A stretch of 64,000 nt of DNA, taken from positions 73,482,871 to 73,546,870 of the forward strand of contig CM048842.1 of the NCBI GenBank assembly GCA_026545765.1, written 5' to 3'. The notes beneath the pieces were generated by a model. It did not search any database. It was not told the DNA's origin and saw nothing but the letters and a program-made list of their open reading frames with translations. The position numbers were made by a program, and so were the translations under genes. The stretch is from Plantago major. Taxonomy: Eukaryota; Streptophyta; Magnoliopsida; Lamiales; Plantaginaceae. Of the stretch, positions 11,280 through 22,378 are shown one piece after another (position 1 is the stretch's first letter; the number at the start of each line of letters is the position of its first letter).

Positions 11280-11600
11280 CGTGAAATTTTGATTCTATGG
11301 TTAAGCAGAGTTTGAATAAGGAAACGTAGTAGTGTTGTTGCTAAGATCATGTGAGCAATGTTATTGCTTGGTGACAAAATTTTATGTCTTATGGTTGCTG
11401 GAAATGCGGAAGGTTTGCCAGCCAAATTAAGAACTAAATTTGTTCGAAATTTTGAGTGGCAACATGTAGTAACTGATAGAGATTTTTCTTTGGTGATTAA
11501 ATTTCTTAAATCGACAAATTTTAGCTTTGCCCATTTGTTTCACTATTCAAAGAAATTCAGGTATTTGATGGAAAATTTTGTTCCATATCTTTCACTATTA
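11280..11600 (+). repeat. Segment shared between Helitrons A and C
   Basis: This stretch is similar to 40190-40460. Shared phrases include gagtggcaacatgtagtaa and gtgttgttgctaag/gtgttgttgctagg. In this copy one frame (11358-11657) is open, but the same frame is not open in the other copy. It is therefore called shared element sequence rather than a gene. Confidence 0.6.
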
Positions 11601-11872
11601 AACCTACCTATATACAAATCATTCATCATTTATCTCCATCTTCATGCCCGATATTGATTATCTGTTTGTATTAATAAAGAAAAATCAGTTTGACGTATTT
11701 TTTCTGATTTATTTTTTTACGTTTCAATTGGTGTTTCTCCAATTATGGAGGATGGTTCAAGCATAAAAGAAGTGGAAAAGTACTAAATAATATACTTATT
11801 TAAGTCATAGTTATCATGAGAATAATTAAGTTTGAGTGTACATATTCAACAAAATTAAAACATTTCGATATA

Positions 11873-12104
11873 CTCCCTCAATTTCAGAGAAAGTGTTACA
11901 ACTTTCCGTTTCCGGCGTTTCACTAAAAGCGTTACAATTTCCATTTATGGAAACTAATTAAATAATAAAACTCTCTACCTTTCACTTTTATTACAATATG
12001 CCACTCAGTTAATCTCTAAAAATCAGGGGGGCACTTGTACTTTCTACTTTTTTTTAAAATTGGTGCAAATTCAAATTGTAACACTTTCTCTGAAATGGAT
12101 GGAG
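11873..12104. mobile_element. Stowaway-type element, 232 bp
   Basis: The ends are inverted repeats of about 32 bp: ctccctcaatttcagagaaa on the left, and ctccatccatttcagagaaa when the right end is reversed. A TA dinucleotide flanks both sides (11871-11872 and 12105-12106), the target duplication of the Tc1/mariner superfamily. It is non-coding. Confidence 0.85.
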
Positions 12105-12382
12105 TAATAGATAGATGTTGATGAAGTGGATTATATACTCTAAGGATAATACTAAGCTAATCCAAGCTTACAAGAATGGAGCTTATACAACCTTAGACCA
12201 TTTCCAATGGTCATGGTGATGGCCGTGAATAGGGGCATCCGTGAGCCACAACTGAAACGACGATAAATTCTGAAAAAAATCACGTCCAATGGGTCGTGGC
12301 CACGACCATGAATAGTGTTTTTTAATAGATTATTATTATTATATATTCTTTTTAATTAAATAAATCATTTCATTCACTAAAG

Positions 12383-12575
12383 TAAAATATTAATCTCATA
12401 TAACTTTATCTACAAATATCCAAAAAATATTTTTAATATATATTTGAATTCGCCGTGACAAGATGAACCTATAGACACCAATATCTTGAATACTATTATT
12501 AATTAAATAAATTGTTTTATTCATTAAAATAAAATATAAATTTATTGAATAATATAAAATGAAATAATGGAATTT
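12383..12575 (+). repeat. Isolated copy of the 305-bp repeat core
   Basis: The sequence matches the core of the tandem units at 10370 and 10670, including ttgaattcgccgtgacaaga and the tail tattattaattaaataaatt. It lies about 1.3 kb from the tandem block. Confidence 0.75.
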
Positions 12576-13402
12576 TAAATATAAAAAACGACTCATTAAA
12601 ACACATTATAAAGAATTAACGTAGCATCAAGCATTCAAAAAGATACTCATTTTAAATAGTTTAGCATCCAACATTCTGGACAAACTAAAATATATGATTA
12701 TTTTGATTAGTCTCATATATATATCCATACGGCCATACCATTTGTGCACTTTCGATTATTCTGGGCACTTTCATATATTTTTCTACCATATTCTAAAGTT
12801 GATGGTTTACTTTGAAGCACACATGATCCGCATGTGCATAAATGATACTTGGAGCACTTTCTAATTACTTGGACATTTTCTAATACAAAATTAATGTAAA
12901 AAGAAATTCATTTTAAGTTGTATTAACTCTCTACGTTTCTTTTTTATTTTTGAATTTAGGTTTCGACTTTCCAATGAATACTTATGTATGAAAAATAGTG
13001 AATAATCGTAGGAGATAGTGAATAAAGTAGAAGATGTGAGAAGGTAAAGAATAAAGTAATAAATTAATTTTCAATTTTTTAGGCATGTGAAGATGAGATC
13101 TATCCATATATTATGAAGACCAGTTTTATTATCAATTCTAGCTATAGTACTTTGGCCCTAAATCAATGTGAAAAATTGTTTCATTTTTTTAGATTATAAA
13201 ATTACAAAAAAATATGTAATCATGGTAAATTTATTTTTGATGCCAAGTTAATGCGTATTTGGTTCTGTTACATGTACAATTTTAATCTAATTTTGGTTAC
13301 ATAATTCTGCCAATGATATTCAACCTTTGTAACTATTTATAAATATGATCAATCAAATCTTCTAAATCCCATAATTCCATCATAATCGCCACCCACACAC
13401 TA
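12576..13402. other. AT-rich Helitron interior, nothing recognised
   Basis: No reading frame, terminal repeat or RNA gene could be supported here. Just before it, 12292-12307 holds a 16-bp perfect palindrome (ggtcgtggccacgacc) within a stretch resembling the edge of a short inverted-repeat element. Confidence 0.5.
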
Positions 13403-14085
13403 ATTTTCTTAATGTGCATGAATCCAGATAGAAGGACCTTTGGATCTATGCTTGACATAGTCTCGTTCAACTGATCTTCTAATAATGTTCTATGAATCGT
13501 GTACTAGACGTGCTATTTTCAGTTCCAGAAGATAGAAGAGACATACGTGAGCTAATTGGTGGTGTGTTGATCTTTACATGTCTATCAACAACATTTCACA
13601 TGTGAAGACTTTCAATTTCATTTTCTTTATGTATAAGATTCGATCGGTAGGATGAGGTGTAAGGTTTCTCTTCTCTACGATCGAAATAATGATGTTCAGG
13701 TCCGGTATGGTATATACTCAAACCTGTTCCGTACATTTGTTACAAGATCCGACCGCAACATTTTATGATTAAGTTAGTAAAAATTACATTTTTTCCGGGG
13801 CTCTTCGATCTTCTCTCTACTTTCTTGATACATAACGGGCCTGGGGGATCTGATACTCTCTAGGTGGGGAAACTCTCTTAGATCTTCTCTCTACTTTCCT
13901 GATCTCAATAACGAGCCGGGGGGGGGGGGGGGGGCGGGGATCAGCTGATACTCTCTAGGTGGGGAAAATTTCTTCAATCTTCTTTGTACTTTCTTGATCT
14001 CCATGACGGGCCGGGATGGGGGGGGGGGGGGGGAAGTTACTCTCTGGACGGAAAAACTCTCTTCTATCTTCTATTTACTTCATCC
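13403..14085 (+). repeat. Dispersed duplicated segment, copy 2, with G-run minisatellite
   Basis: The first 280 bp match 8157-8440. From about 13800 a unit of roughly 70-90 bp is repeated about four times, each with actctctaggtggggaaa, a tctctctactttcttgat-like phrase, and cgggcc followed by a run of G. Two runs reach about sixteen to eighteen G. Unit number and G-run length differ from copy 1. Confidence 0.75.
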
Positions 14086-14096
14086 ATAACATGTAA

Positions 14097-14275
14097 TTTT
14101 TGTGTCTTTGGTGGGGTGCTGCATACCACCGCGGGGTTGCTGGGAACTGGTGGGTTGGAAAAAACAACCGTAACATGTGAAATTACGTTTGTATAATATT
14201 TTTTCGTGTGTGTGTGGTGGGGTAATCACATATTACTGCGAGATTGTTGGGAACAACCCTATTGAATATTGATTG
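14097..14275 (+). repeat. Short imperfect tandem duplication, about 105-bp spacing
   Basis: The phrase tttggtggggtgctgcatac with ggttgctgggaac recurs as tgtggtggggtaatcacata with gattgttgggaac. The duplication lies between the minisatellite and the Helitron 3' end. Confidence 0.5.
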
Positions 14276-14560
14276 TGTTGTATACTTTTGTATTTTATTT
14301 TGATTCCGTTTGAGGGATAGATTTTTTTTTGTAAAAAAACATGTACCTGTTACTAATTAACAAGTCGGGTACGGTAGAACCCTATTTTTACATTCTCTAT
14401 AGTTAACATAAATAAACACTCAATGATATAATATTGGATGAAGAATGACTACCAACCGACACCACGACCAACGTTGTCTACAAGAAATTTTGACTATCTT
14501 ATTTTCTCGATTAAATTATTTAATCGTCACATTTTTATTTATTATTAAAAGTAAACTATA

Positions 14561-14588
14561 CCGTGGCATCGCCACGGGTTAGTACTAG
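14561..14588 (+). other. Helitron A 3' terminus: hairpin plus CTAG
   Basis: The stem ccgtggc/gccacgg with loop atc is followed after a short spacer by ctag and then t. A subterminal hairpin close to a CTRR end, inserted before T, is the diagnostic 3' structure of Helitrons. Confidence 0.8.
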
Positions 14589-15270
14589 TAAATAAATAAA
14601 AGTAGAGTTTTTTATAAAGATTGAGAAAAGGGGTTTAAATAGATGAGATACATCCGTACATATTCCAATAACATAACATAACATAACATAAAGGTACATT
14701 CATGTACTTCCTTCGCCCTGAATTCAACTTTACACATTCAATTATTCAATTTAAATATAACATCTCTTAAATGTAAAATATACATTCTACCTTGTAGAAT
14801 AAAAAAAATGAATCTATAGTATCGTTACAAAGATAATCTGAAATATTATAACTATCATCAGGAATATAGCAATTTGTATGATAAAGGAAAAGAATTACCA
14901 ATATTACAAGAATAAGTATGAATATAGCAATAATCATGTGAAACATTACAATGGAGATCATCAATTTTTTAAGGGGATTTGACTTGAGGTTTTATTTTTT
15001 GTATCAATCGCAATTGGTGATCCGCGAGATTCAAAAACACATATAGAAAAAATAACGGGGACATAGATCAATAGCATTACAAGTACCATAAACATTGTAA
15101 GAATTCTTAGTTACCATCTATAAAAAACACTAGCATTTACGTAACACACTACATGTGTTAAGGGTTTTTATATAAATCAATAAATTTGTAATTTTTTAAA
15201 ACATTTAAAAATAATAAATAAAAGGGAGAAACTTATGCCAATGAGATTCGAACCCTGTACCTTCTACTTA
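14589..15270. other. AT-rich DNA between Helitron A and the LINE
   Basis: No gene was found. There is a short aacat microsatellite at about 14672-14692. Near 15247-15262 the minus strand reads acagggttcgaatctc, which looks like a tRNA B box and may mark a decayed SINE end. Confidence 0.5.
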
Positions 15271-15286
15271 AACCATGACACATGTA
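15271..15286 (+). repeat. LINE target-site duplication, left copy
   Basis: The 16 bases aaccatgacacatgta recur exactly at 22119-22134 directly after the LINE poly(A). The first two A could belong to either tail or target. Confidence 0.85.
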
Positions 15287-15676
15287 ATAAAACTCAGAGG
15301 GGGTAGTACACGATTTTTTGTGAAACACTCGATAGAGTTAGTTTTGTGTCAAATATTATTCACATGATATGGTTTGTGGTATGAAACCTATTCTACGCAC
15401 ATATTGAACTATTTTTATTGATCGAACGTCGATTTAAAAACGTATTTCCGAGATCTCTTGTCTTCAATAAAACTCAAAAGGGGTAGTATACGATTTTTTG
15501 TATAATCACAAAATTTCATTATGTCTAGAGAGAGAGAGTTTGTGAGGGAGAGTTTTCCTAAAGCCATTCGTAGGTTTCCGGCCGCTCACCGGCCACCAAA
15601 TGTCTAACTCCATAGCCATAAGCCAACCCGTTTCGACCCGCTACCCTTAGACCTTCGTAGGAACCCTGGTAGAACC
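15287..15676 (+). other. LINE 5' leader with a short internal repeat
   Basis: A phrase of about 36 bp (aataaaactcagagggggta, continuing to cgattttttgt) at 15286-15321 recurs with changes at 15466-15501. The leader also holds an agagagagag tract near 15525. It presumably contains the internal promoter LINEs need, but no core element could be named. Confidence 0.55.
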
Positions 15677-17868
15677 GTGGAAAGATTCAGTACACGTTCG
15701 TTTATGGAAAGAAAGGAAGCAGTTCAGTCAAAGTGGGTGGAGAAACTAACTAGGAATTCCAACAGTTTGTATGTCACAAATTTTCCGGATGATTGGAAGG
15801 CCTTCGATGTCAAGGAACTGTTGGGAAAGTATTGGATTGTTAAAGATGTATTCATGCCAAATAAACGAAATGCAAATGGGCAGAAATTTGCATTTGCAAG
15901 GTTTGGAAATGATGTTGATCTGAATGATATTCTTAGAAAGGTACAAGATTTTCGGGTTGGAGATAGTAAAATCTGGGCGAACAGAGCAGTAACTGATAGG
16001 AACAGAGAGGTAGGGCGGAAGAAAGAAGGTCAGAGATTTTTTGTTGAACATTCGAGTAGGAGAAGTGAAGGAGTGAGTTACTTGCAGGCATGTAAGCAAA
16101 AGTTTACAGAAGCAGAGGAAAATTTTAGAAGACAAAATCATCAGCTAGGAGATACAAGAGAGAAAAATGTGGGAAGTAAGGCGGTGAAATTTAGCGAACG
16201 AAAAACTGTTGGAGGTCGAAATAATGGCTTCATTTTCAAGCCTGAAAAAGACTCCATTGAATGGGCAAGAAATGCGCTGATTTGTGGATTAAAAGAAGGA
16301 ATTACAGCAAATGAGGTGATTGAGTTTCTTCATTCGAAAGGTTATAATCAGATAAGTATTCATCAAGTTGCAGGTGATTCTTGGTTGCTAGATAATTCGG
16401 TAAAGGAGGATCAGTTCAGAATTTTGAAGGAAGATCCCAAGTGGCTGGAGACTATATTTACATTCATTCGACCATGGAAGGAGTTAGATGTCAATGGTCG
16501 GAGACAAGTTTGGTTACACGTACATGGGGTACAAATGCATGGTTGGTGTCCTCAAATGTTCAAGAAAATCGGAAATAAGTTTGGAAAAATAGTTGAGGTG
16601 AGTCAGAGTACCATCGAGAAGAAGGATTTACGCACCGGAAAATTTTTAATTGATACACCGATTTTCGAAAGAATCTGCAGTACTTTTAGTGTCAAGATTT
16701 GGGAAAATTCTTTTGAAATCCATGTTTTAGAATCTTGTGTTGGAGATGAAGTTTTTAGATCAGATTATGATTCATTGATCGGCGACTTATCAGAGTCGGA
16801 AGAGTCGGAGCCGGAGGAGATATGTTCTGATGAAGAAGTTGACGAGTCTTTCGTCCCTGAAAGCGAGTTTGATGAGGAAGACAAAGAGTTGAATGCAGAA
16901 ATGTATAGAAAGATTGGGAAGGGGATCAAGTAATTGGAGCCATAAAAGATCATCTTGGAAATAAACAAGATTCAGTTAGTATGCTTGGTTTGCATAATGA
17001 AGCGCTGGCTGAAATAAATGAGTGTGCAGATAACAATGTTGGTAAAAATGCAGAGAGAAGGTGTTCAGGCGTGAGTGAGAAGGAGGAAAGATTAGGAGAT
17101 GGATCAAGCAATCTGGGCTGTGGAATGGGCCTGAGGAATGGATTGACAATTGAGAGAAATAATGGTGGAGTGGATTTGGGTAAAACATTGGGCCTGGTTA
17201 ACGACTTTGAGGCCCAACGAAGAGATGGGGCAGGTCTGTCAAGTTTTAGGGGACAGGTCAACGAGGAGAATAATTTCTCACCAAGAAATAAAGATAAGGA
17301 TGAGATTAGAGAGAGGCACAAAAATGGAGAAGATGAGGTTACCGATCTTGCAGCAGAAGTGAATCCAACTGATCCATTCAACCTATTTCCTTTGATTAAT
17401 TCCATTGTTCAACCGAAGAGGAAGAAACCGAAGATGAAGTCTTTAGAATCGATATTTCAATCAGCCAGGAGAATTGAATCAAGGTCAGAATTGAGGAGTT
17501 GCGACTTGGGGGTTGGTTCAACTGTTGGCGGCGGGTCGGTGGAGGGGGTGGAACGTAGACTAAAGAGAGGTAGGCGTTGTAAGTCGGTAGCAGCTGAAAT
17601 GGGGTTAGATAGCATATCAATCAGTGGTGAGGTAAATCTGAAGGATCAAGAGATTGAGGCGTGTAACAATCTCATACTTAGAAGAAATGAAGTTCATGTT
17701 AACGAAGTATGGAGGGTTGGGAATGTGCTAGGTGTTCTACTGGAATCGAACAAGGATGAAGTGTTACAAAAATTTGCAGAATGGGACTTGCGAGATGGCA
17801 AAATAGGAAACAGGAAAGAAGCCGAGTCGATTGTGGAGAGGCCTTTGGTTCTTAATGAAGATTGCTAG
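15677..17868 (+). pseudogene. LINE ORF1 protein (RNA-binding), one frameshift
   Basis: ORF1 protein binds the element RNA and forms the particle with ORF2. The first open block, 15677-16933 (418 residues), has an RNA-recognition motif with SLYVTNFP at residues 30-37 and KFAFARF at about 70-76. It then has a second domain like plant DUF4283 (WLHVHGVQMHGW, later KFLIDTPIF) and an acidic end. The second block, 16981-17868 (295 residues), is in another frame that is already open from about 16912, so a single small insertion or deletion near 16910-16930 probably splits one gene. The second block is hydrophilic with a Lys/Arg-rich patch (QPKRKKPKMK). No CCHC knuckle was seen. The frame ends 14 nt inside the start of ORF2. 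Confidence 0.85.
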
Positions 17869-20800
17869 TTTCAATATTCGCGGTTTGGGAAGGAGGGTGA
17901 AGAAGTCTGCTGTGAGGGAATTAGTGATAAAAGAAGAGTTGGAATTCGTGTGCTTACAGGAAACAAAACTGGGTTATGTGGATAAGAGATTAGCTAGAAT
18001 ACTATGGGGTAATGCAGATTGTAGTTGGGTGTTTAGTGGTTCAGTAGGTGCAGCAGGTGGTTTGTGCTGTATTTGGGATAGTTCTGTGTTCGATAGGCAG
18101 GAGTTGTGGGGGGAAAAAGGCTTGTTGGGTGTGACAGGGTTATGGAAAGGAATGAAAGTGAATATAGTGAACGTTTATGCACCAAATAGTGCTGCTGGGA
18201 AGAAAGAGTTATGGAGAATTATTATGGATAAAGTGAGAGGAAAGGAAGAGGAAAAATGGTGCATTTGTGGAGATTTTAACGCTATTCGTAGCGAGGATGA
18301 GAGAAGAGGTTTAGGACGGTCTGGCAGAGAAGCTGAGATGAAAGATTTCAATGATTTTATCAATCAATCCAGATTGATAGATCTTCCATTAGAAAGGAGG
18401 AAATTCACTTGGTACAAAGATAATGGAAGATGTTGTAGTAGAATCGATCGATTTCTTCTGTCAAATGACTGGATGACTAAATGGCCAAATTTGATGCAAT
18501 TTGCAGTGAAAAGGAAAGTGTCTGATCACGCCGCAATTCTATTGAAGGAAGTGGTTCAGGAATGGGGTCCGAGACCATTCAAATTCTTGAATTGCTGGAT
18601 GCAAGAAAAGGCTTTAAAGAAATGGTCGAGGAGACATGGAAAAATCATCAAGTGGGAGGTTGGAGTGGGTTTATACTGAAAGAGAAATTGAAGGCAGTAA
18701 AAGAAAAAATTAAAGCCTGGCACAAGGTGAATTTTGGGGAGCTGGATAAGAAAATTGAAGAACAGTCTGAAATTATTCTAGAGCTGGATAAAAAGATGGA
18801 GGAGGATGAGTTGGGGTCTCAGGAAGCCAGGAACAAACATGAAATGTGGACAAAGTTGAATCGGATGATAGAAATCAAAGATCAAATTAGAGTTCAACAA
18901 TCAAGAAACATTTGGTTGAAAGAGGGAGATACGAACTCAAAATTTTTTCACAAGTGCGTGGAAAGGAAAGGTCGTTCGAAACAGCTGCGAGGAATTAGGA
19001 TTAAAGGCAAATGGTTGGAAGAGGTTAAAGAGGTAAAAGATGAAATTTGCAAGCACTTTGAGAGGCTCTTTGCGGGAACAGGTACCAGGAAAAGGTTTGG
19101 CACATCTGCGCTGAATGGGAAAAGATTATCTGCGGAAAGTGTGAAATTGTTGGAAAGGAAATTTTCGGAAGAAGAAATTAAAGAAGCAGTGTGGGACTGT
19201 GGGTTGGACAAAAGCCCGGGTCCTGATGGATTCAATTTTTATTTCTTCAGAAATTTCTGGGATCTGATTAAGAAGGAATTGGTACAGTTGTTTGAAGAGT
19301 TTCATTCGAATGCGAAATTGGCTCGAGGGCTCAATAATTCTTTTATTACTCTCATTCCGAAGTGTGTGAACCCAATGGCCATTGAGGAATTCAAACCAAT
19401 TTCTCTCATCGGAGGTGTATATAAGATAGTGTCGAAGGCTCTTTCTAAGAGGCTGGCTAAGGTGCTTGATGAGGTAATTTCTTGGAATCAGTCAGCATTC
19501 TTGGGAAAGAGGAACATCTTAGATGGGGTTGTGGTGGCAAACGAAATAGTTGATTTAGCTCGAAAGGAAAAGAAAGAAATTGTGATGTTCAAGATTGATT
19601 TTGAGAAGGCATATAATTCTGTGGATTGGAGTTTTTTAACTGAGATGATGGGAATTATGGGCTTTGGCGAAACTTGGTGTGGGTTGATAAAGGAATGTGT
19701 GAGTACAGCGGAATCGACTGTTCTAGTCAATGGGAGTCCAACTAGATCTTTTAGGCTGGGTAGGGGCCTTAGACAAGGCGACCCACTGTCTCCTTTTTTA
19801 TATCTGATTGTGGCTGAGGGATTGAGTCGGCTGATGTCGAGAGCTTGCGAAAGTGGCGAATTCCAGCCACTAAAAATAGGTCGCGATGAAGTAATAGTTT
19901 CTCACCTACAATATGCTGATGACTCCATAATCTTTGGAGAAGCTAAAAAGGAAAATATTGGAGTTCTGAAAAGCGTATTGAGATGTTTTGAGTGGATGTC
20001 AGGTCTCAAAATTAATTTCAGAAAAAGTTGCATACTGGGAGTAGGAGTGGATGATACAGTGATTTCAAATTGGGCTGAAATGCTCAAGTGTTCGGTGGGT
20101 TGTATACCATTCATTTATTTGGGGCTGCCAATTGGGGAAAAATCAAGTGATAAGGAGATTTGGATGAAAATAATTGATAAAGTGAAGAATCGATTGGGAT
20201 GTTGGGAGAATAATTTTCTTTCGTTTGGCGGACGTGTGGTGCTTCTTAAAGCGGTGCTCAATTCCTTGCCTATACATTATCTTTCTTTCTTCAAAGTTCC
20301 CTCCTTTATTCTTGACCGGCTAAAAAAGATGTATTGTCATTTCTTATGGGGTGGAAGATTGGGTGGTGATAGGAAGGTAGCTTGGGTGAAATGGGATGTC
20401 GTGTGTAAATCAAAAGAGTTGGGAGGTCTTGGGGTAAAAAATCTGGAAATGTTTAATCTCGCTCTTTTAGGAAAATGGGTTTGGAGGATTTTGGGCGATG
20501 ATGATTGTCTTTGGGCTGTGTTGCTGAGGTCTAAGTATGGGAGTTTGGTTGATATAGTCGAGTCGTGTCGGGGTAGAAGGGTGTGGGATAAAAATTGGTC
20601 TTCGTGGTGGAGGGATCTTGTGAAACTAATTGGGTGTAGTGATTGGTTTTGGTCGGGTTTGGGTCGTAGAGTTGGAGATGGAAAGACAACTCGGTTTTGG
20701 GATGATATTTGGGTAGAAGAGGGTGTACCACTGAAAGAGCGTTTTCCTAGATTATATAGTTTGGAAACAAATAAGAGGTGTCATGTGTCGGATAGAGTAT

Positions 20801-21555
20801 TGGTGATAGAGGGGGTTCAGGGGTTTGAGTGGGCGTGGAGGAGGCATTTGTTGGTGTGGGAATCTGATCTAGTGAGTGATTTGCAATGTCTTGTGAACAG
20901 GTTCATATTTTCGAGTAACAGTGCTGATACTTGGAGCTGGAAGTATGCAAAATCAAACCATTACTCAGCAGCTGAAGGTTACAGACAAATTGATTGCAGG
21001 TTGGATGGCTCTCCAAATTCAGTTGCAGCTTGGACGGATATAATTTGGATCAAGTGGCCGCCACAGAGAATAAACTATTTTGTGTGGCGCGTTTTACTGG
21101 ATCGCATTGCAACGCTACCAAATCTCAAAAAAAGGAGAATATTGAATGCTGATGAAGCCTGTGTTTGCAGGTTGTGCGAGGAAAATGAAGAAGAAACTGG
21201 GTTCCATTTGTTTTTCAAATGTTCTTTTGCGGTTAATGTATGGAACAACTTGTTTATTTGGCTGGGTATGCAAAGTTTAAATGCAGATTCTTTGGATGGC
21301 TGGCTAGAAAAGTTTGCCAATTCAGATGTGGTTAAGAAAAATGAAGCTTGGACTGCAGTGTTTCATGGTGCACTTTGGCTGATTTGGAAGACACGAAATG
21401 ATGTGATCTTTCGCGGTGAAAAATTAACGACAAGTGAGGTAGCTGATAAAATCAGGTGGAATCTTTGGTCATGGTTTAAGAGTTCAAAACTGATTAATGC
21501 TGGATATCAGTTCTCAGATTGGTTGGGTCATCCTAAGGAGATTCTGAGTAATTGA
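17855..21555 (+). pseudogene. LINE ORF2: endonuclease and reverse transcriptase, one frameshift
   Basis: ORF2 nicks target DNA and copies the RNA there. I place the start at the ATG at 17855, because MKIASFNIRGLG is the canonical endonuclease opening; an ATG 24 nt earlier is in frame. Endonuclease motifs are LQETK, VNVYAP, GDFNAI (about residue 139) and SDH (about residue 223). The frame changes near 18600-18620 and then stays open to 21555. Reverse transcriptase motifs are KSPGPDGFNF, FKIDFEKAYNSVDW, RQGDPLSPFL and QYADDSIIF, so the catalytic aspartates are present. The C-terminal region (about 20930-21260) has IKWPPQRINYFVWR and CRLCEENEEETGFHLFFKC, the zinc-binding domain of plant LINEs. 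There is no RNase H domain. Total length, about 1,230 residues, is normal for the family. Confidence 0.93.
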
Positions 21556-22120
21556 AGTGGACAGTATCAAGTGTTATATGTTGCATTTCACTGTTGTCTG
21601 CGTGTGGTATCGTGTAGGATGGGTTTCGCCGATACTTTGGATTTTCAAGCTTCTGATATGTTTGTTGATGCTCCATTATGGTGTTGTGTTGAGTTTCTAC
21701 TGCTGACAGGTTAGTTGGGATTCACCCCTTGATCTCTTGGTTTTCTGGTTTGCCATGATGGACATCATCACCTTTTCTTTCTTTCTTTCTTTCTGGGTGA
21801 TATTCCTCCATTGTGGTGCACGCTCTATCTCTTTACTCTTGGCGAGACATTTCGATGTCTTGACATGCTAGACGAGAGAGGTATCGTGGGTTCTCCGGAA
21901 GGTTTGGAGATTGAGGTTCCGGTTGAGTTTTGACTGGTTTGTGTGTATGTCGAGACTCATGTTGGAGCTGTTGTGTGGATTTTGATGGTTGTAATTTTAT
22001 TTAGGAGGTATTTGTGGTCCTGACATTGTATACTGGACTTTGTATGATTTGAACATTCCTGATGTTCTTTGGTTGATGAGCAATAATATTCTTTACTTAT
22101 TCAAAAAAAAAAAAAAAAAA
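21556..22120 (+). other. LINE 3' untranslated region and A tail
   Basis: The stretch is T-rich on the plus strand and has a ttc/tttc microsatellite near 21772-21795. It ends in 18 A directly before the right target duplication. Confidence 0.85.
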
Positions 22121-22134
22121 CCATGACACATGTA
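22119..22134 (+). repeat. LINE target-site duplication, right copy
   Basis: This is an exact repeat of 15271-15286 and marks the 3' junction. Confidence 0.85.
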
Positions 22135-22378
22135 CGTACCAGATTTAAATTGAATAAGTAAGATCAACGGATGAGATTTAAATTGAATTATAAACTTAGT
22201 AAAATTTTGTAAATTATTATGCTATTTTGAATCATAATGAGTATTGTTATCATTGATTTATTAGTCAATTCACGGATCAGGATCTGTGACCCAATAAATT
22301 AGATTAGAGTATTGTTGTAAACTGCATTTCATTTCCTCCCTAATTAAACTCATGGGAAGACGAATAATCGGACGAAAA
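22135..22378. other. DNA between LINE and Helitron B
   Basis: AT-rich sequence; nothing recognisable was seen. Confidence 0.5.

Larger units (their letters stand above)
8127..14588 (+). mobile_element. Helitron-derived region A (3' end seen, 5' end not found)
   Basis: The right border is a Helitron-type terminus: a hairpin at 14561-14577 followed by CTAG at 14585-14588 and a T. The interior has no intact gene. It shares segments with Helitron C: the roughly 305-bp repeat family seen at 10279 and at 27836, and the segment at 11280-11560 that is similar to 40190-40460. A Mutator-like element and a Stowaway element have inserted into it. The left limit is only the end of the gypsy LTR; the true 5' TC end was not found. 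The region may be two Helitron copies, because the segment at 8157 recurs at 13403. Confidence 0.5.
15287..22120 (+). mobile_element. L1-type LINE, full length, nearly intact
   Basis: The element has a 5' leader, ORF1 (15677-17868), ORF2 (17855-21555), a 3' untranslated region and an A tail at about 22103-22120. It is flanked by a 16-bp target duplication (15271-15286 and 22119-22134). ORF1 has an RNA-recognition motif; ORF2 has an apurinic-type endonuclease, a reverse transcriptase with YADD and a C-terminal zinc-binding domain, the plan of plant L1 elements. Only two reading-frame disruptions were noticed, one in each ORF. With the perfect target duplication this points to a recent insertion into DNA near Helitron A. 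Confidence 0.93.

Noticed and set aside
11358-11657. 99-residue frame in Helitron A
   Set aside because: The related segment at 40260-40460 has stops in the equivalent frame and no domain is recognised.
12190-12330. Short inverted-repeat element edge (accatttccaatggtcatgg)
   Set aside because: The partner end is missing; only the internal 16-bp palindrome is certain.
13130-13160. Possible Helitron 5' start (tctagctatagtac)
   Set aside because: A TC start with TA-rich sequence alone is weak, and nothing links it to the 3' end at 14588.
13984-14196. 70-residue glycine-run frame
   Set aside because: It is a translation of a G-run minisatellite.
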